The notes beneath the pieces are model-generated. The model did no database searches, was not told the origin of the DNA, and saw nothing but the letters and a program-made list of their open reading frames with translations. Source: an uncultured Gammaproteobacteria bacterium (GTDB lineage Bacteria; Pseudomonadota; Gammaproteobacteria; JAADHQ01). From it: DNA of 64,000 nt. Below, piece by piece: positions 53,845 to 63,828 of this stretch; the first letter of the stretch is position 1, and each line of letters opens with the position of its first letter. The DNA is taken from assembly GCA_947258655.1 (NCBI GenBank), contig CAMYJD010000002.1:117057-181056 (forward strand), given 5' to 3'. A program made the position numbers and the translations under genes.

Positions 53845-56430
53845 GTGGCAACAGATTCTGTTAAAAACCCTGGTTTGATGGCCCGTATCGCAATACGTTT
53901 CGAGAACCGGCCTGACAGTGAGCATGAACAGGCTATTGTGCGCATAATCATCACGATACTGTTGGCTATTTATCTCGGTATTCAAAGTTATCTGTATACG
54001 GATTTACCTGACGCCACTCGTGGTTTTATTGTGCTGGCATTGCTGTGCCTGTTCTCGGTCGGAATCGTGGTCAGGCTTGCATTTACCAGTACAGTATCTC
54101 CGCTGCGAAGGATGCTGGGCATGGTGGGTGACTATACCGTTACATCATACCTGATGTTTACCTATGGCGAACCCATGGCACCTCTGTATATAATATATTT
54201 ATGGATTACGACGGGTTATGGCCTGCGTTACGGAAAAACATATCTATACCTGGCCATGGCGCATTCACTGATCGGTTTTATGTATGTGCTCGAAGGGAAC
54301 CCTTACTGGATCAATAATCATACTGTTGGATATGGCTTGCTGATTGGTCTGATGGTCATGCCGCTCTATACTGCGGCTTTGCTGGGTAAACTGACACGTG
54401 CCAAGGCAGAGGCGGAGCAGGCCAGTAAGGCCAAAAGCCAGTTTCTTGCCACTATGAGTCATGAAATCAGGACGCCAATGAATGGTGTCATTGGGATGAT
54501 TGATTTATTGCTGGATACTCCGTTAAATGATGAGCAGGGGCACTTTGCCAAGACCATCCGAACTTCAGCAACCAATCTATTGGTTCTGATCGATGATATC
54601 CTGGATATTTCAAAAATCGAATCCGGGAAGTTATCCATCGAGCGGACTAATTTCGATTTGCATGCGCTATTAAACAGTACCGTTACCATGCTGTCGCCGC
54701 AGGCCAGTGACAAGAACCTCAGATTACAATTACACATTGATCCGCATACCCCATACCTGTTGCATGGCGATGACATGCATCTTCGCCAGGTACTGATAAA
54801 CCTGATTGGTAATGCAATTAAATTTACACATGAGGGCAGCGTCGATGTGCTTGTTCGCTGTGTTCATGAAGACAGAAATACGACAAGTATCTATTTTGAA
54901 GTCCGTGATACCGGTATTGGTATAGCGAAGGATGTGCAACAAACCATATTTGAAGATTTCACCCAGGCTGACAACAGCATTACGCGGAGATACGGTGGTA
55001 CCGGTCTGGGTACGACCATTTCAAAGCAGCTGATCGAATTGCTTGGTGGAGAGATAGGATTACAAAGTACCCCTGGTGTTGGAACTATATTATCTTTCAC
55101 GCTGCCTTTCGAGAAGCAGACATATGATTCGGATGTACGCACACTCGATGGCAATATACTGGTTATTAGCAGGGACCCGGAGCTAGTAGAGAATCTGCGC
55201 GAATGGTTATCCGGCTGGGGACTGCAGGCGAGTTTTCAGCAGGAAATGCTGGACAATAGCAAGATAGAAAGTATCCTCCCGGGAGACCACAATCGCATTA
55301 TACTGCTGGATGAACATTGCTTGTCCGATCCTGTTGCCTTCGCCAATGAATTTAGCAGGTATAATGCCCAGTTGCGACATGGCCTGATACTTATCCGCAG
55401 GCGCATGGAACCTCCGGCACAGGCCTTGCTGGAAGCAGGTTGTTCATCGGTGTTGGTGCTGCCTATCGTACAATCGGTCATGTTCAATGCCTTACATGCT
55501 ATTTATGCAAAGCTGCCTAATGATGACAGGACGATACCGTTTTCCTTGTCTATCAGACATGAAATCAGGAAAAGCGACAAGCAGGGCAAGAGGATCCTGG
55601 TAGCTGAAGACAATCTCGTCAATCAGGAAGTCATCTGTGCGATCCTTAAAAAGGCAGGTCATCATGTGACCCTGGCTGAAGATGGTGAAAAGGCACTGGA
55701 TTTACTCGAAGATGCCAACTTCGACGTGGCGATAATCGACATGCATATGCCGGGCAAAAGCGGTCTGGAAGTGATCAAGCTGCATCGTTTCATGATGCCG
55801 GAAAACAGCAAAATGCCGTTTATTATACTGTCAGCAGACATCTCCAATGATGCTTTGCGCGTCAGTAAGGAAGCTGGTGCTGCAGAGTATTTGACCAAAC
55901 CGATCGATCCATCTCGTCTGCTACAGGTTATTGATCAACTCACCGAAACAATCCCGGACATGGATTCCACAGCACAGGATGGTGAACAGATAACGGCCGA
56001 CATAGTGAATACTGCACATGAAATCCTGTCACGTAATGTGCTGGATAATATTGCGAAAATGGACAATACACCGGACTTTGTCATCAAATTGATTGAGGAT
56101 TTCCTTGATGATGGGATTGTATTTGTTCGCGACATCGAGCAGGCCTGTCATCGTGAAGATTATTATACGGTGGGTGAGAGTGCGCATGCATTGATGGGAG
56201 GCGCCTCCAACCTTGGTGCTAACGCAGTGTGTGATGCATGCAGAAAGCTGCAGGAGGCGGCTGCTAACGAGAAGGATAAGGACAAATGCTTGCGAGGATT
56301 GCGTCTGTTGCAGGCATCGATGCGGCAAACACGCACAGCCATGCAGGAGTACATTAATGAAAAAGGCAGGGTTGCGCCAACAGCCAGCCATAATCAGGGC
56401 GTCGAGAATACCTTGCACGAAACTGATTAA
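53845..56430 (+). CDS. rpfC: RpfC-like hybrid sensor histidine kinase
   Basis: An 861-residue inner-membrane hybrid kinase with the domain order of RpfC, the receptor for DSF-type fatty-acid signals. The N-terminal part has about five membrane helices (from [17 protein letters not shown] to [17 protein letters not shown]). His[15 protein letters not shown], His206. HATPase: [12 protein letters not shown] and [16 protein letters not shown] receiver-like remnant (about 425-570) lacks phosphorylation residues; a full receiver follows with [12 protein letters not shown], Asp632 in IIDMHMPG and the lysine in YLTKPID. Histidine phosphotransfer domain at the end: [14 protein letters not shown], His781. 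Starts with GTG behind AGGT. It converges with the rpfF homologue. Confidence 0.85.
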   Translation: MATDSVKNPGLMARIAIRFENRPDSEHEQAIVRIIITILLAIYLGIQSYLYTDLPDATRGFIVLALLCLFSVGIVVRLAFTSTVSPLRRMLGMVGDYTVTSYLMFTYGEPMAPLYIIYLWITTGYGLRYGKTYLYLAMAHSLIGFMYVLEGNPYWINNHTVGYGLLIGLMVMPLYTAALLGKLTRAKAEAEQASKAKSQFLATMSHEIRTPMNGVIGMIDLLLDTPLNDEQGHFAKTIRTSATNLLVLIDDILDISKIESGKLSIERTNFDLHALLNSTVTMLSPQASDKNLRLQLHIDPHTPYLLHGDDMHLRQVLINLIGNAIKFTHEGSVDVLVRCVHEDRNTTSIYFEVRDTGIGIAKDVQQTIFEDFTQADNSITRRYGGTGLGTTISKQLIELLGGEIGLQSTPGVGTILSFTLPFEKQTYDSDVRTLDGNILVISRDPELVENLREWLSGWGLQASFQQEMLDNSKIESILPGDHNRIILLDEHCLSDPVAFANEFSRYNAQLRHGLILIRRRMEPPAQALLEAGCSSVLVLPIVQSVMFNALHAIYAKLPNDDRTIPFSLSIRHEIRKSDKQGKRILVAEDNLVNQEVICAILKKAGHHVTLAEDGEKALDLLEDANFDVAIIDMHMPGKSGLEVIKLHRFMMPENSKMPFIILSADISNDALRVSKEAGAAEYLTKPIDPSRLLQVIDQLTETIPDMDSTAQDGEQITADIVNTAHEILSRNVLDNIAKMDNTPDFVIKLIEDFLDDGIVFVRDIEQACHREDYYTVGESAHALMGGASNLGANAVCDACRKLQEAAANEKDKDKCLRGLRLLQASMRQTRTAMQEYINEKGRVAPTASHNQGVENTLHETD

Positions 56431-56625
56431 AAATAAATCAATATTATCGTGCAGCCTATATCGATGCACTCTGTATGCATATACTCGCCAGGCATATGTG
56501 ATGCATCACTTAAAACGCAGCTCAGCTTGCTGTACAGGCGTAGCAATATAATTACCTGTCAGAACTGTCAGACGTTTATATGGTATGAATCCTTCAATTC
56601 ATGATATGAGCAGGACTGGCTTGGC

Positions 56626-57534
56626 TTAGGTCCCCGTAGACGATTTATTTTCGCTATTCATACTCTCGATCTTGCTATTCTGGGCCCTGACCAGGCGTTG
56701 CATCGTTTTCAGTTCGCGTTCTGAAATATTCATTGCGCAGTCAACCCACATAGTGGTTATGTCGTGTAATTCCTTATATGAGACATGATTGTAACAACTT
56801 CTAGTATGCCTGATTAAGGCCTGCGCATTGCTGCGGCGATTAGTCTGGCGTATGTATTCCCGTAGTTCCTGGTCGCCTTTGCCGGAGTCTGCGAGAATAT
56901 CAACAACGCCCAGATTATATAGCTCTTCAGCGCTATAAAGCTTACCGCTAAGTATAATGTGTTCTGCCAATGCAGAATTGACACGTTGGCGTAGAAAGCT
57001 ATAAGCGCCCATGCCGGGAAAGAGATTAAACAACACCTCGGGAAATCCCAATTGGGTGCCCCGTTCAGCAATAATGACATTGCATGAGAGTGCTGCCTCA
57101 AGGCCGCCTCCCTGTGCGCTACCCTGGATCAACGCAATCGTGGTCAGAGGGGATTCCAGGCTGACAGACATTTGATGAACAATATCAATGCAGGTAATTG
57201 CATACTGAAGTAATGTCTCCCTGTCCTGTTGTTGGATCAATTGCAGAAACAGGTTCAGATCACCGCCAAGGTTGAATATGCCGGGTATCGATGATGCCAG
57301 CACGGTATATTTCAGACTCGACTCGCCTTGTTGCTGTCTGTCCAGTTGTACCTTTTGCGCTACTGCCTGTTGAAATGATCGCAGTTCCTTTAGTAAAGCG
57401 GTATTAAAACATGGTCTGGGTTCAGGTTGCATATAAAATGTTGCAGCTCCAAGCTCGTCATCAACATGAAAATGTGACTGCTGCAGTGGAGTTTTCATCA
57501 AAGGTAATTGTGTGAGTGATGCTGTGTTTGACAT
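56626..57534 (-). CDS. rpfF: RpfF-like DSF synthase (crotonase superfamily)
   Basis: A 302-residue crotonase-fold enzyme matching RpfF/BDSF synthase, which makes cis-2-unsaturated fatty acids for cell-cell signalling. Diagnostic parts: RPCFNTALLKEL, SSIPGIFNLGGDLNLF, the two catalytic glutamates in QGGGLEAALSCNVIIAERG (Glu146) and GFPEVLFNLFPGMGAYSFL (Glu166). Spacing between the glutamates (20) is that of RpfF. GGAGAT precedes the ATG at 57534. With rpfC facing it, it forms a complete signal-and-receptor pair; no rpfG (HD-GYP) gene is in the window. Confidence 0.88.
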   Translation of the reverse strand: MSNTASLTQLPLMKTPLQQSHFHVDDELGAATFYMQPEPRPCFNTALLKELRSFQQAVAQKVQLDRQQQGESSLKYTVLASSIPGIFNLGGDLNLFLQLIQQQDRETLLQYAITCIDIVHQMSVSLESPLTTIALIQGSAQGGGLEAALSCNVIIAERGTQLGFPEVLFNLFPGMGAYSFLRQRVNSALAEHIILSGKLYSAEELYNLGVVDILADSGKGDQELREYIRQTNRRSNAQALIRHTRSCYNHVSYKELHDITTMWVDCAMNISERELKTMQRLVRAQNSKIESMNSENKSSTGT

Positions 57535-58140
57535 TATATAGATCTCCATGAAGTTTGAATTGACTGCAAATAAACAGTAATGCAAATTGCTTGCCTAATA
57601 ACGGTAGTCAAGCAAAACAATGCATGTTGATACATTTGCAATCAGTATAGTGTATGTCCTTTGTGCAGGTAGAATGTCCGATACGGGATAAAATAATTCA
57701 CTGACAGGGCATTTGTAACTGGATATTAAACTGTATCGTTGTTTTGATTTACATGCGTTAATCGATAATAGAATTAATCCGCTGTCAATCGTTCTTTGTT
57801 ATGCAAATCGACGTGATTGATGCAAGCATGTTTAATGTTGATACTACATATTGAAGTAAATTTAACAGGTATGAAATTGCAGAGAGGCACAGGAATAGTG
57901 CAGGTAAGGCGAGGTGACGAATATTGATCAGATATTCGCGGATAATAATCTGGTATATGTCAATATATTGTTATGTGCAACAGGCTGTTCGTATTGAATC
58001 GCATCGTTGATAGAGTTCAAACCAAGTGATCGATTTGGCGTATAATGGTATGTGGCCAGTGTGTACATACAGATACAGCAACAGCCCACATAGGAGGCTG
58101 TTGCTGTATATACCAGGTTCTCGCAGGCTTACGTGGCCGC
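57535..58140. other. Long intergenic region with strong hairpin
   Basis: 606 bp between rpfF and the VWA gene. AT-rich, with the rpfF promoter presumably at the low-coordinate end and a 14-bp hairpin at 58073-58109 behind the VWA gene. A frame of 18 codons at about 57869 (MKLQRGTGIVQ) has no ribosome site and is not counted. Confidence 0.4.
58073..58109 (-). terminator. Perfect 14-bp hairpin behind the VWA operon
   Basis: ATACAGCAACAGCC (58073-58086) and GGCTGTTGCTGTAT (58096-58109) are exact reverse complements around a nine-base loop. It lies 32 bp behind the stop codon of the VWA gene on the minus strand. No T-run follows on that strand, so it may work as a 3'-end stabiliser or a Rho-independent terminator of weak type. 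Confidence 0.55.
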
Positions 58141-59307
58141 TTATTCGGTCTCGAATGCATAGTTTTTACTGAGACCCTGCTTACGAATGGAGCCGACAAG
58201 GGCGTCATCGATAGTACTGGCAGCCGTGCCCGACTGTACCTTCCTCTTTTCACTAAGGTACTTTTTACGTTCCTTGCTCAATCTATGTATTTCCTTCTGG
58301 ATACGTTTACGTTCACTGGTCTTTTCGGCAATGTACGCCTGTTGAGATTCCTTGCTCATGTGTCGCATAGGCTCAGGTAACTGCTCCTGTTCTATTTGCT
58401 CGAGTTTGATATCATCGCGTTCCATCGCATCTACCAGGTCCCATTTGGAATTGTTATACATAGGGGAGGCCTTGGAAGCTGCGCGCGCTGCCAGTACACT
58501 GCCTGATATCTGTTCGGACCTGGAATCCTGAGTTGCCTGGCGCTGTATCTTCTTTTTACCCTCGGTCCCGTAGGGTACATAGGTCTTGTTAAGTTGACTG
58601 TTCAGTTGTGCCAGTTTTTTATCCTGTGGTGCATCGATATGCACAATCCGATGATTATGGTCAATGCTCATATAATCACCACCGGCAAGCAGTGCACCTT
58701 CTTTCCAGCCGGAATTTACACCGACTTTCATATTGCCGGCGTGTATGGTATTGACAGTAATGCCTTTAGATTTTGCCTTGGCGATGGCTTCACGGAACGA
58801 CACCGGGCCTTGCGTGAAGGGTTCATTGCCGGCGATAAAGATGGCCTTGATGTCATTGTCTGAATGGCTCCATTCCAGTTCCGTAACTGCGTTATCGATA
58901 ACATATCCGCAATATTCATCACCACCATTAGTTTTCAATGAAAATAGTGCCTCCGAGACCTGATCAAGTTCAGTCGTCAAGGCACTGACTTGTCGTACGT
59001 AGCCTTCGTTACGGGACAGATTACTATTTCCATATTCATAGACGGCAACTTCCAGGTCAGGTTTGATGCCATCTCTGGTTGCACGCGCAAATTCATTGAC
59101 GACTTGCCAGAGCTGATTTCGCGTCTGGTTTATAAGCCCGCTCATACTGCTGCTGGTATCAAGCAGGATAGCTACCTGTATTCTCGGTTTCTCCTGTTGT
59201 TGAATAAGTACAGTTTTAGCATTGGCCGGCGAGTTCTTATCCGGGTAAAAACCAATAACTGCAGCGGTGATGATAATAAGTCCTGTGGCTATAAGTTTAT
59301 TGTTCAT
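58141..59307 (-). CDS. Membrane-anchored VWA domain protein
   Basis: A 388-residue protein with an N-terminal signal anchor (LIATGLIIITAAVIGFY) and a von Willebrand A domain with an intact metal site, ILLDTSSSMSG (Asp50) and later IKAIFIAGNEPF. The C-terminal 120 residues are highly charged and coiled-coil-like. There is no VIT domain and no LPXTG sorting motif. GGAGG lies six bases ahead of the ATG at 59307. Last gene of the PspA-membrane-VWA operon; VWA domains mediate protein contacts at the envelope. Confidence 0.85.
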   Translation of the reverse strand: MNNKLIATGLIIITAAVIGFYPDKNSPANAKTVLIQQQEKPRIQVAILLDTSSSMSGLINQTRNQLWQVVNEFARATRDGIKPDLEVAVYEYGNSNLSRNEGYVRQVSALTTELDQVSEALFSLKTNGGDEYCGYVIDNAVTELEWSHSDNDIKAIFIAGNEPFTQGPVSFREAIAKAKSKGITVNTIHAGNMKVGVNSGWKEGALLAGGDYMSIDHNHRIVHIDAPQDKKLAQLNSQLNKTYVPYGTEGKKKIQRQATQDSRSEQISGSVLAARAASKASPMYNNSKWDLVDAMERDDIKLEQIEQEQLPEPMRHMSKESQQAYIAEKTSERKRIQKEIHRLSKERKKYLSEKRKVQSGTAASTIDDALVGSIRKQGLSKNYAFETE

Positions 59308-59324
59308 GAGTTCCTCCTGTGGAA

Positions 59325-59894
59325 TCAATGTGTGGATATTTTATGTAATGAAAGTTGCGCACTCTGGTATGCATGTTCAAAAGTATCATCTGTTGTCGCA
59401 ACCACGTTTTCTTCTCTATTGCTGCGCGCAAAGCGTGCCGGTATATATATGAATAGAGCCTGGAGCAGGAAAAAGCACCATAGACCGAGCAACAGGCTTT
59501 GCGTCATGTTCCAGGCAATAATGGCGGCAATGAGACTGAATGCCGTTAATAGAAGATCTGTCAGGGATGAAAAAAGGCTGTTGTAGTAATACAGCGACCT
59601 GACCAACCAGATTGCGGCGATGTGCAGGCTCAGAAATAGTAATATCGAATTGACCATCGCCAGATTCAGAAACATAAGTACTGCCCAGAAAAAGACCACG
59701 CTGATGCGGCCTGTTTTTTCCCTGCTTCGCACAAGAAGATAGGCGATATAGGCAAATGCCAGTGCGCTTGCCAGAATTCGAAACACGAGACCGCCTGAAA
59801 ACAGGCTGGCCAGGGCAGTAAACAGGATTGCACCCGTAATACTGATTAACAGGGCCATACCTGCACCTTCAATAAATGTTATGTGCCTTTTCAT
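59325..59894 (-). CDS. Integral membrane protein of unknown function
   Basis: A 189-residue protein with five or six hydrophobic segments (GAGMALLISITGAILFTALA, RILASALAFAYIAYLLV, VVFFWAVLMFLNLAMV, ILLFLSLHIAAIWLV, LLLGLWCFFLLQALFIYI). No known motif. Its start overlaps the stop of the pspA-like gene by four bases, and the VWA gene follows after 17 bp, so translation is likely coupled. Confidence 0.75.
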   Translation of the reverse strand: MKRHITFIEGAGMALLISITGAILFTALASLFSGGLVFRILASALAFAYIAYLLVRSREKTGRISVVFFWAVLMFLNLAMVNSILLFLSLHIAAIWLVRSLYYYNSLFSSLTDLLLTAFSLIAAIIAWNMTQSLLLGLWCFFLLQALFIYIPARFARSNREENVVATTDDTFEHAYQSAQLSLHKISTH

Positions 59895-60427
59895 GAAACC
59901 GCCCTCTGTTGTTTTTCACGCAGTAGAGCGATCTCAATATCCTCTTCGCTGATCGAGATGTTTTCAGGGAAAATATATTCCTCTGTACACGCGGTATGTG
60001 TTTCTTCAGCCATCAATTCCTGTTTTTGCTTTATAGATGCCAGGCGATTGCGTTGATCTATCAGGGATTGTTTGATGTCACTGATTGTTGTATCGAGTTT
60101 GTCCAGTTTACGCGCCAGAAATCGTGTAAAACGCTCTGTTTCGAGGCGGCGCTTGATCAGGTTGCGGGCAAGCGATTCATTATCGGTTTCAAAGCACACA
60201 TCAAGCTCCTGACGTATCTGTGTCAATGCTTGCTCAAGTTCGTGTTGACGTTCCTGTAGTTGTATACGCTGGTGTTCAAGCTGTTTAAGATGGAGTTGTT
60301 TATCATTGATACTGTCCTCCATCTCTCTGACTGCCTGTTTCAGCAGCGCATCCGGTTCTTCCAGGCGATCTAAAACGGCATGCATGTCAGCCCGAAACAG
60401 CCTGCTTATACGGTTAATCAATGCCAT
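59891..60427 (-). CDS. PspA/IM30-like coiled-coil protein
   Basis: A 178-residue protein beginning MALINRISRLFRADMHAVLDRLEEPDALLKQAVREM in two parts typical of PspA/IM30 (amphipathic start, DALLKQAVREME helix). Long coiled coils follow (about 30-140). PspA proteins bind stressed membranes from the cytoplasmic side. It is shorter than PspA (about 220) and lacks the last helix. Strong GAGGAG site. First gene of a three-gene envelope operon divergent from a two-component system. Confidence 0.83.
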   Translation of the reverse strand: MALINRISRLFRADMHAVLDRLEEPDALLKQAVREMEDSINDKQLHLKQLEHQRIQLQERQHELEQALTQIRQELDVCFETDNESLARNLIKRRLETERFTRFLARKLDKLDTTISDIKQSLIDQRNRLASIKQKQELMAEETHTACTEEYIFPENISISEEDIEIALLREKQQRAVS

Positions 60428-60581
60428 GATTTTTCTCCTCTACATAGATGCTAAGTGGTATGAAGTAAGTCTAGTCAGCGATGCTGGGTAATATCAGGCG
60501 TAAATATGTAAAACGTGCAGGCAGGAATTTACATAAAATTTACATGTGCGCGCGCCCTGAAGCTGTTAATATTCAGGTGTT

Positions 60582-61283
60582 ATGTCACGTAAACCCCATA
60601 TATTGATAGTCGAGGACGAAGAGGCCATCCGTTCTGGCCTGATAGATGTACTGCACTATCATGGCTATACGACAGATGCAGCAGCAGATGGGCGGCAGGG
60701 GCTGGAAATGGCCCTGAGCGGAAAATATGACCTGATTCTACTGGACGTTATGCTGCCTGGCATGGATGGTTTTGAAATCTGTAACCGGATTCGCGTACAG
60801 GACCGGGAACAACCGATCATCATGCTGACGGCAAAAAGCCAGGATGAAGATATCATACAGGGGCTACAGTTAGGCGCAGATGATTATGTATCCAAGCCGT
60901 TCTCTGTCGCACAACTGGTCTTGAGGATACAGGCGGTGCTGAGAAGATCCCGCATTGGTATCGAGACAGACAATACTATTATGTTATGTGACGATCATCA
61001 TATCGATATTCGCAATATGTCAGGACGCCTGGGCGGGCGTGAGGTTGTATTTACACGGCGCGAGGTAGAGATTCTGCAATACCTGAGTATGAATACGGAG
61101 CGCCCGGTCTCACGGGATGAATTACTGAATAAACTCTGGGGCTATGCGAAAAATCTCGACCTTGAGACGCGCACGGTAGATATCCATATCGCCAAGATCC
61201 GGCGCAAGATCGAGGCTGACCCGGCGCATCCTCGTTTCCTGGTCACGGTACGCGGTGCCGGCTACCGTCTGATGGTGGCATAG
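60582..61283 (+). CDS. OmpR family response regulator
   Basis: A 233-residue transcription factor: receiver domain (ILIVEDEEAIRSGL, aspartate in LILLDVMLPG, lysine in YVSKPF) and winged-helix DNA-binding domain (FTRREVEILQYL, LETRTVDIHIAKIRRKI, VRGAGYRLM). Its stop codon is directly followed by the kinase start, so the two are one operon. It probably controls the divergent PspA-membrane-VWA operon 154 bp away. Confidence 0.93.
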   Translation: MSRKPHILIVEDEEAIRSGLIDVLHYHGYTTDAAADGRQGLEMALSGKYDLILLDVMLPGMDGFEICNRIRVQDREQPIIMLTAKSQDEDIIQGLQLGADDYVSKPFSVAQLVLRIQAVLRRSRIGIETDNTIMLCDDHHIDIRNMSGRLGGREVVFTRREVEILQYLSMNTERPVSRDELLNKLWGYAKNLDLETRTVDIHIAKIRRKIEADPAHPRFLVTVRGAGYRLMVA

Positions 61284-63344
61284 TTGCGTTATCGTGCTTA
61301 TACGGGCTGGAGTAAGGCACGTTTGGGTGTGGTTCTGGCACTGTTCTTTCTGGCGCTGGCAATTCCGACAGTGATCCTGATCATACAGGCATCCGGACAA
61401 ATGAAATGGGAGGCATTTCATCAGCAGCGTTTGCTGGCTGAAGAACTGGTTAGCCGTATTGATCGGCGCTACAGTGAGCTGATTGATGCAGAAAATGCAC
61501 GTCCGTTTACTGATTATGCATTTCTTAACGTAAGTGCTGCCGCACAGAGCAACGTACTGCAACGATCCCCGTTGTCCATGTATCCGTTGAAGTCGTCCAT
61601 ACCGGGAGCAATAGGTTACTTTCAGATAGATAATGAAGGACGGTTCAGTACGCCGTTATTGCCGGATTCAAGGGCGCAGGCTGTTTCTTCGGGCCTTACT
61701 ACCCAGGAATATGATAATCGCCAGCAACTCAGTATGGAGATTTATCGCACCTTGAATGAAAATAAACTGGTCGGGAAATTTAATAATGCAGCAAAGAAGG
61801 ATATACAGGCAAGTTCCACGGCCGGTTTAAAGCCTGAACTGGATGCATCAGCAGAGCGTAAGACTGAAAGCAGTACATATAAAAAAAACCAATCCAGGCA
61901 GCGCCAGGTCGAAAGCCAGGCGGGCTTCGACATGCTACAGGAGCAGCGTCGCGCCCCACAGGCCAGCAGCAAGACATACTCAAGCAGTCTCGGCAAGGTT
62001 GAGGACCTGAAACTGGAAAAGCGTTATGAAGACATGGTGATGGAAAGGGAAGGCAGGCAGGAGCAGGCCAGGCAAAAATTGAGCAAGATGAAGCGCGTCT
62101 TGCGCAAGGAACGTAATATCCTGCCAAGCCGACAACCTGCGCCGGCACTGGCGGCGGAAGCAGCAGAAGAGTTTGATGATGTCCGTGTCAATATTTTTGA
62201 AAGTGAGATCGACGCACTTGATTTCAGCATGCTGGATAGTGGACATTTCGTGTTATTTCGCAAAGTCTGGCGTGACGGGCGCCGTGATATCCAGGGTGTG
62301 TTGATTGACTCGAAGGCGTTTATTTCAGGAGTGATTGACAAGATCTTTGCCAAGACCGTTGTGTCGTATGCAAGTAATCTGGTTGTTGCCTATAAAGGTG
62401 ATGTGCTGTCTGTATTACGGGCAAAAGATAGCGATCGCTATCTGTCCAGTAGTGATGAACTCCAGGGTACCTTGCTGTTACATGAGAGACTCGGGTCAAC
62501 ACTTGACCAGCTTGAGCTGATATTCAGTGTCAATAAGTTACCGGCAGGACCGGGTGGAGTAATTGTGACATGGCTGTCAGTAATTGTGTTGCTGGTTTTA
62601 TGTGGTGGATTCCTGCTCATTTATCGACTCGGATTAAAACAGATCAATCTTGCACGTCAGCAACAGGATTTTGTTTCAGCGGTCAGTCATGAGCTGAAAA
62701 CGCCACTGACTTCTATCAGGATGTATGGAGAAATGCTCAGGGAAGGTTGGGCGAGTGAGGAAAAACGTAAAACCTATTACGACTATATATACGATGAAAG
62801 TGAGCGCCTAACACGCCTGATCAATAATGTGTTGCATCTGGCGCGGATGACCCGAAATGATATTAAATTCGAATTGAAGACCTGCAGCGTTGCGCAGTTA
62901 CTGGATCTTGTGCAGTCGAAAGTCACGTCACAGATAGAAAGAAGCGGTTATATATTGAATACTGAATATGATGATTCGCTAGCCCAGGCGCAAGTAGACA
63001 TCGATGTGGATTATTTTACCCAGATATTTATCAACCTGGTCGATAATGCAATCAAATTTTCCGTCAATGCAGACAGAAAACAGATCGATATTGGTTGCAG
63101 GATGATGGGCGATGATCATGTGCAGTTTTATGTACGCGACTATGGGCCAGGCATTGCCAGGGACCAGATGCGCAAGATTTTTCATTTGTTTTACCGTTCC
63201 GAGAACGAACTTACGCGCGAGACCCTGGGAACCGGTATCGGTCTGGCGCTGGTGAATCAGTTGATGCAGGCCATGCATGGCAGTGTCGATGTTATCAACC
63301 GTGAACCGGGCGCTGAATTCAGGCTGGAACTGAAGCAACGTTAG
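61284..63344 (+). CDS. Sensor histidine kinase with large periplasmic domain
   Basis: A 686-residue inner-membrane kinase. First membrane helix at about 14-34 (VVLALFFLALAIPTVILII), a periplasmic part of nearly 380 residues that includes a long, Lys/Glu/Gln-rich coiled region (about 165-290), a second membrane helix (VIVTWLSVIVLLVLCGGFLL), HisKA with VSAVSHELKTPLTS (His469) and HATPase with NLVDNAIKFS and ETLGTGIGLALVNQL. It starts with TTG immediately after the response regulator stop. The plan recalls kinases of the proteobacterial sortase systems, but no sortase is visible here. Confidence 0.9.
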   Translation: MRYRAYTGWSKARLGVVLALFFLALAIPTVILIIQASGQMKWEAFHQQRLLAEELVSRIDRRYSELIDAENARPFTDYAFLNVSAAAQSNVLQRSPLSMYPLKSSIPGAIGYFQIDNEGRFSTPLLPDSRAQAVSSGLTTQEYDNRQQLSMEIYRTLNENKLVGKFNNAAKKDIQASSTAGLKPELDASAERKTESSTYKKNQSRQRQVESQAGFDMLQEQRRAPQASSKTYSSSLGKVEDLKLEKRYEDMVMEREGRQEQARQKLSKMKRVLRKERNILPSRQPAPALAAEAAEEFDDVRVNIFESEIDALDFSMLDSGHFVLFRKVWRDGRRDIQGVLIDSKAFISGVIDKIFAKTVVSYASNLVVAYKGDVLSVLRAKDSDRYLSSSDELQGTLLLHERLGSTLDQLELIFSVNKLPAGPGGVIVTWLSVIVLLVLCGGFLLIYRLGLKQINLARQQQDFVSAVSHELKTPLTSIRMYGEMLREGWASEEKRKTYYDYIYDESERLTRLINNVLHLARMTRNDIKFELKTCSVAQLLDLVQSKVTSQIERSGYILNTEYDDSLAQAQVDIDVDYFTQIFINLVDNAIKFSVNADRKQIDIGCRMMGDDHVQFYVRDYGPGIARDQMRKIFHLFYRSENELTRETLGTGIGLALVNQLMQAMHGSVDVINREPGAEFRLELKQR

Positions 63345-63828
63345 TGGTTTGACTGGATACCTTGATCATATACCATATTGATATCCTTCGACTAACATGA
63401 TTTGTAAAGCATCAACTACTTGCGTAAATTACCATTTCAATATGCCGCTTTTCCTGCTAATGTAATTCAAGGACTTGTCTGCTTTCGGCGGAGAATGTTG
63501 CTTCAATCTTAAACTGACGTGATGCTATCTATAGGTCTCTACACGTTTAACAGAGCAATGAGCTACATTTGGCTTATCGCTATATCTAACTGTTTTTTTT
63601 CAATATAATTATTCCAGGAACGGGCTTCTACGCTATAAGTCATGACATCTTCCCTGGCAATAAGGTAAGTGAAACATCGGGTCAGTTTTGGTAATCTACT
63701 GTAACAAACATTATAAATTACAAAAGTGTTATACGACAGTTCGTATAAGAAGGGAAAATACGACATGTCGTCTAATATACTGTTAGAACGCTTGCGTAGG
63801 CCATGATTCCACGTAATAAGGAGGACCT
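63345..63828. other. Intergenic region before the last gene
   Basis: 484 bp without a recognised gene. It contains two related 16-bp dyads at 63731-63773 upstream of the last, truncated gene. A minus-strand frame covering much of it reads through the start of that gene and has no family match, so I do not count it. Confidence 0.4.
63731..63773. promoter_or_regulatory. Paired 16-bp operator-like dyads
   Basis: Site 1, ATACGACAGTTCGTAT (63731-63746), and site 2, ATACGACATGTCGTCT (63758-63773), share the first eight bases exactly, and each is a near-perfect dyad (seven of eight pairs). Their centres are 27 bp apart. They lie 55-98 bp upstream of the last gene, the normal place for operators. 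No regulator is identified. Confidence 0.5.
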
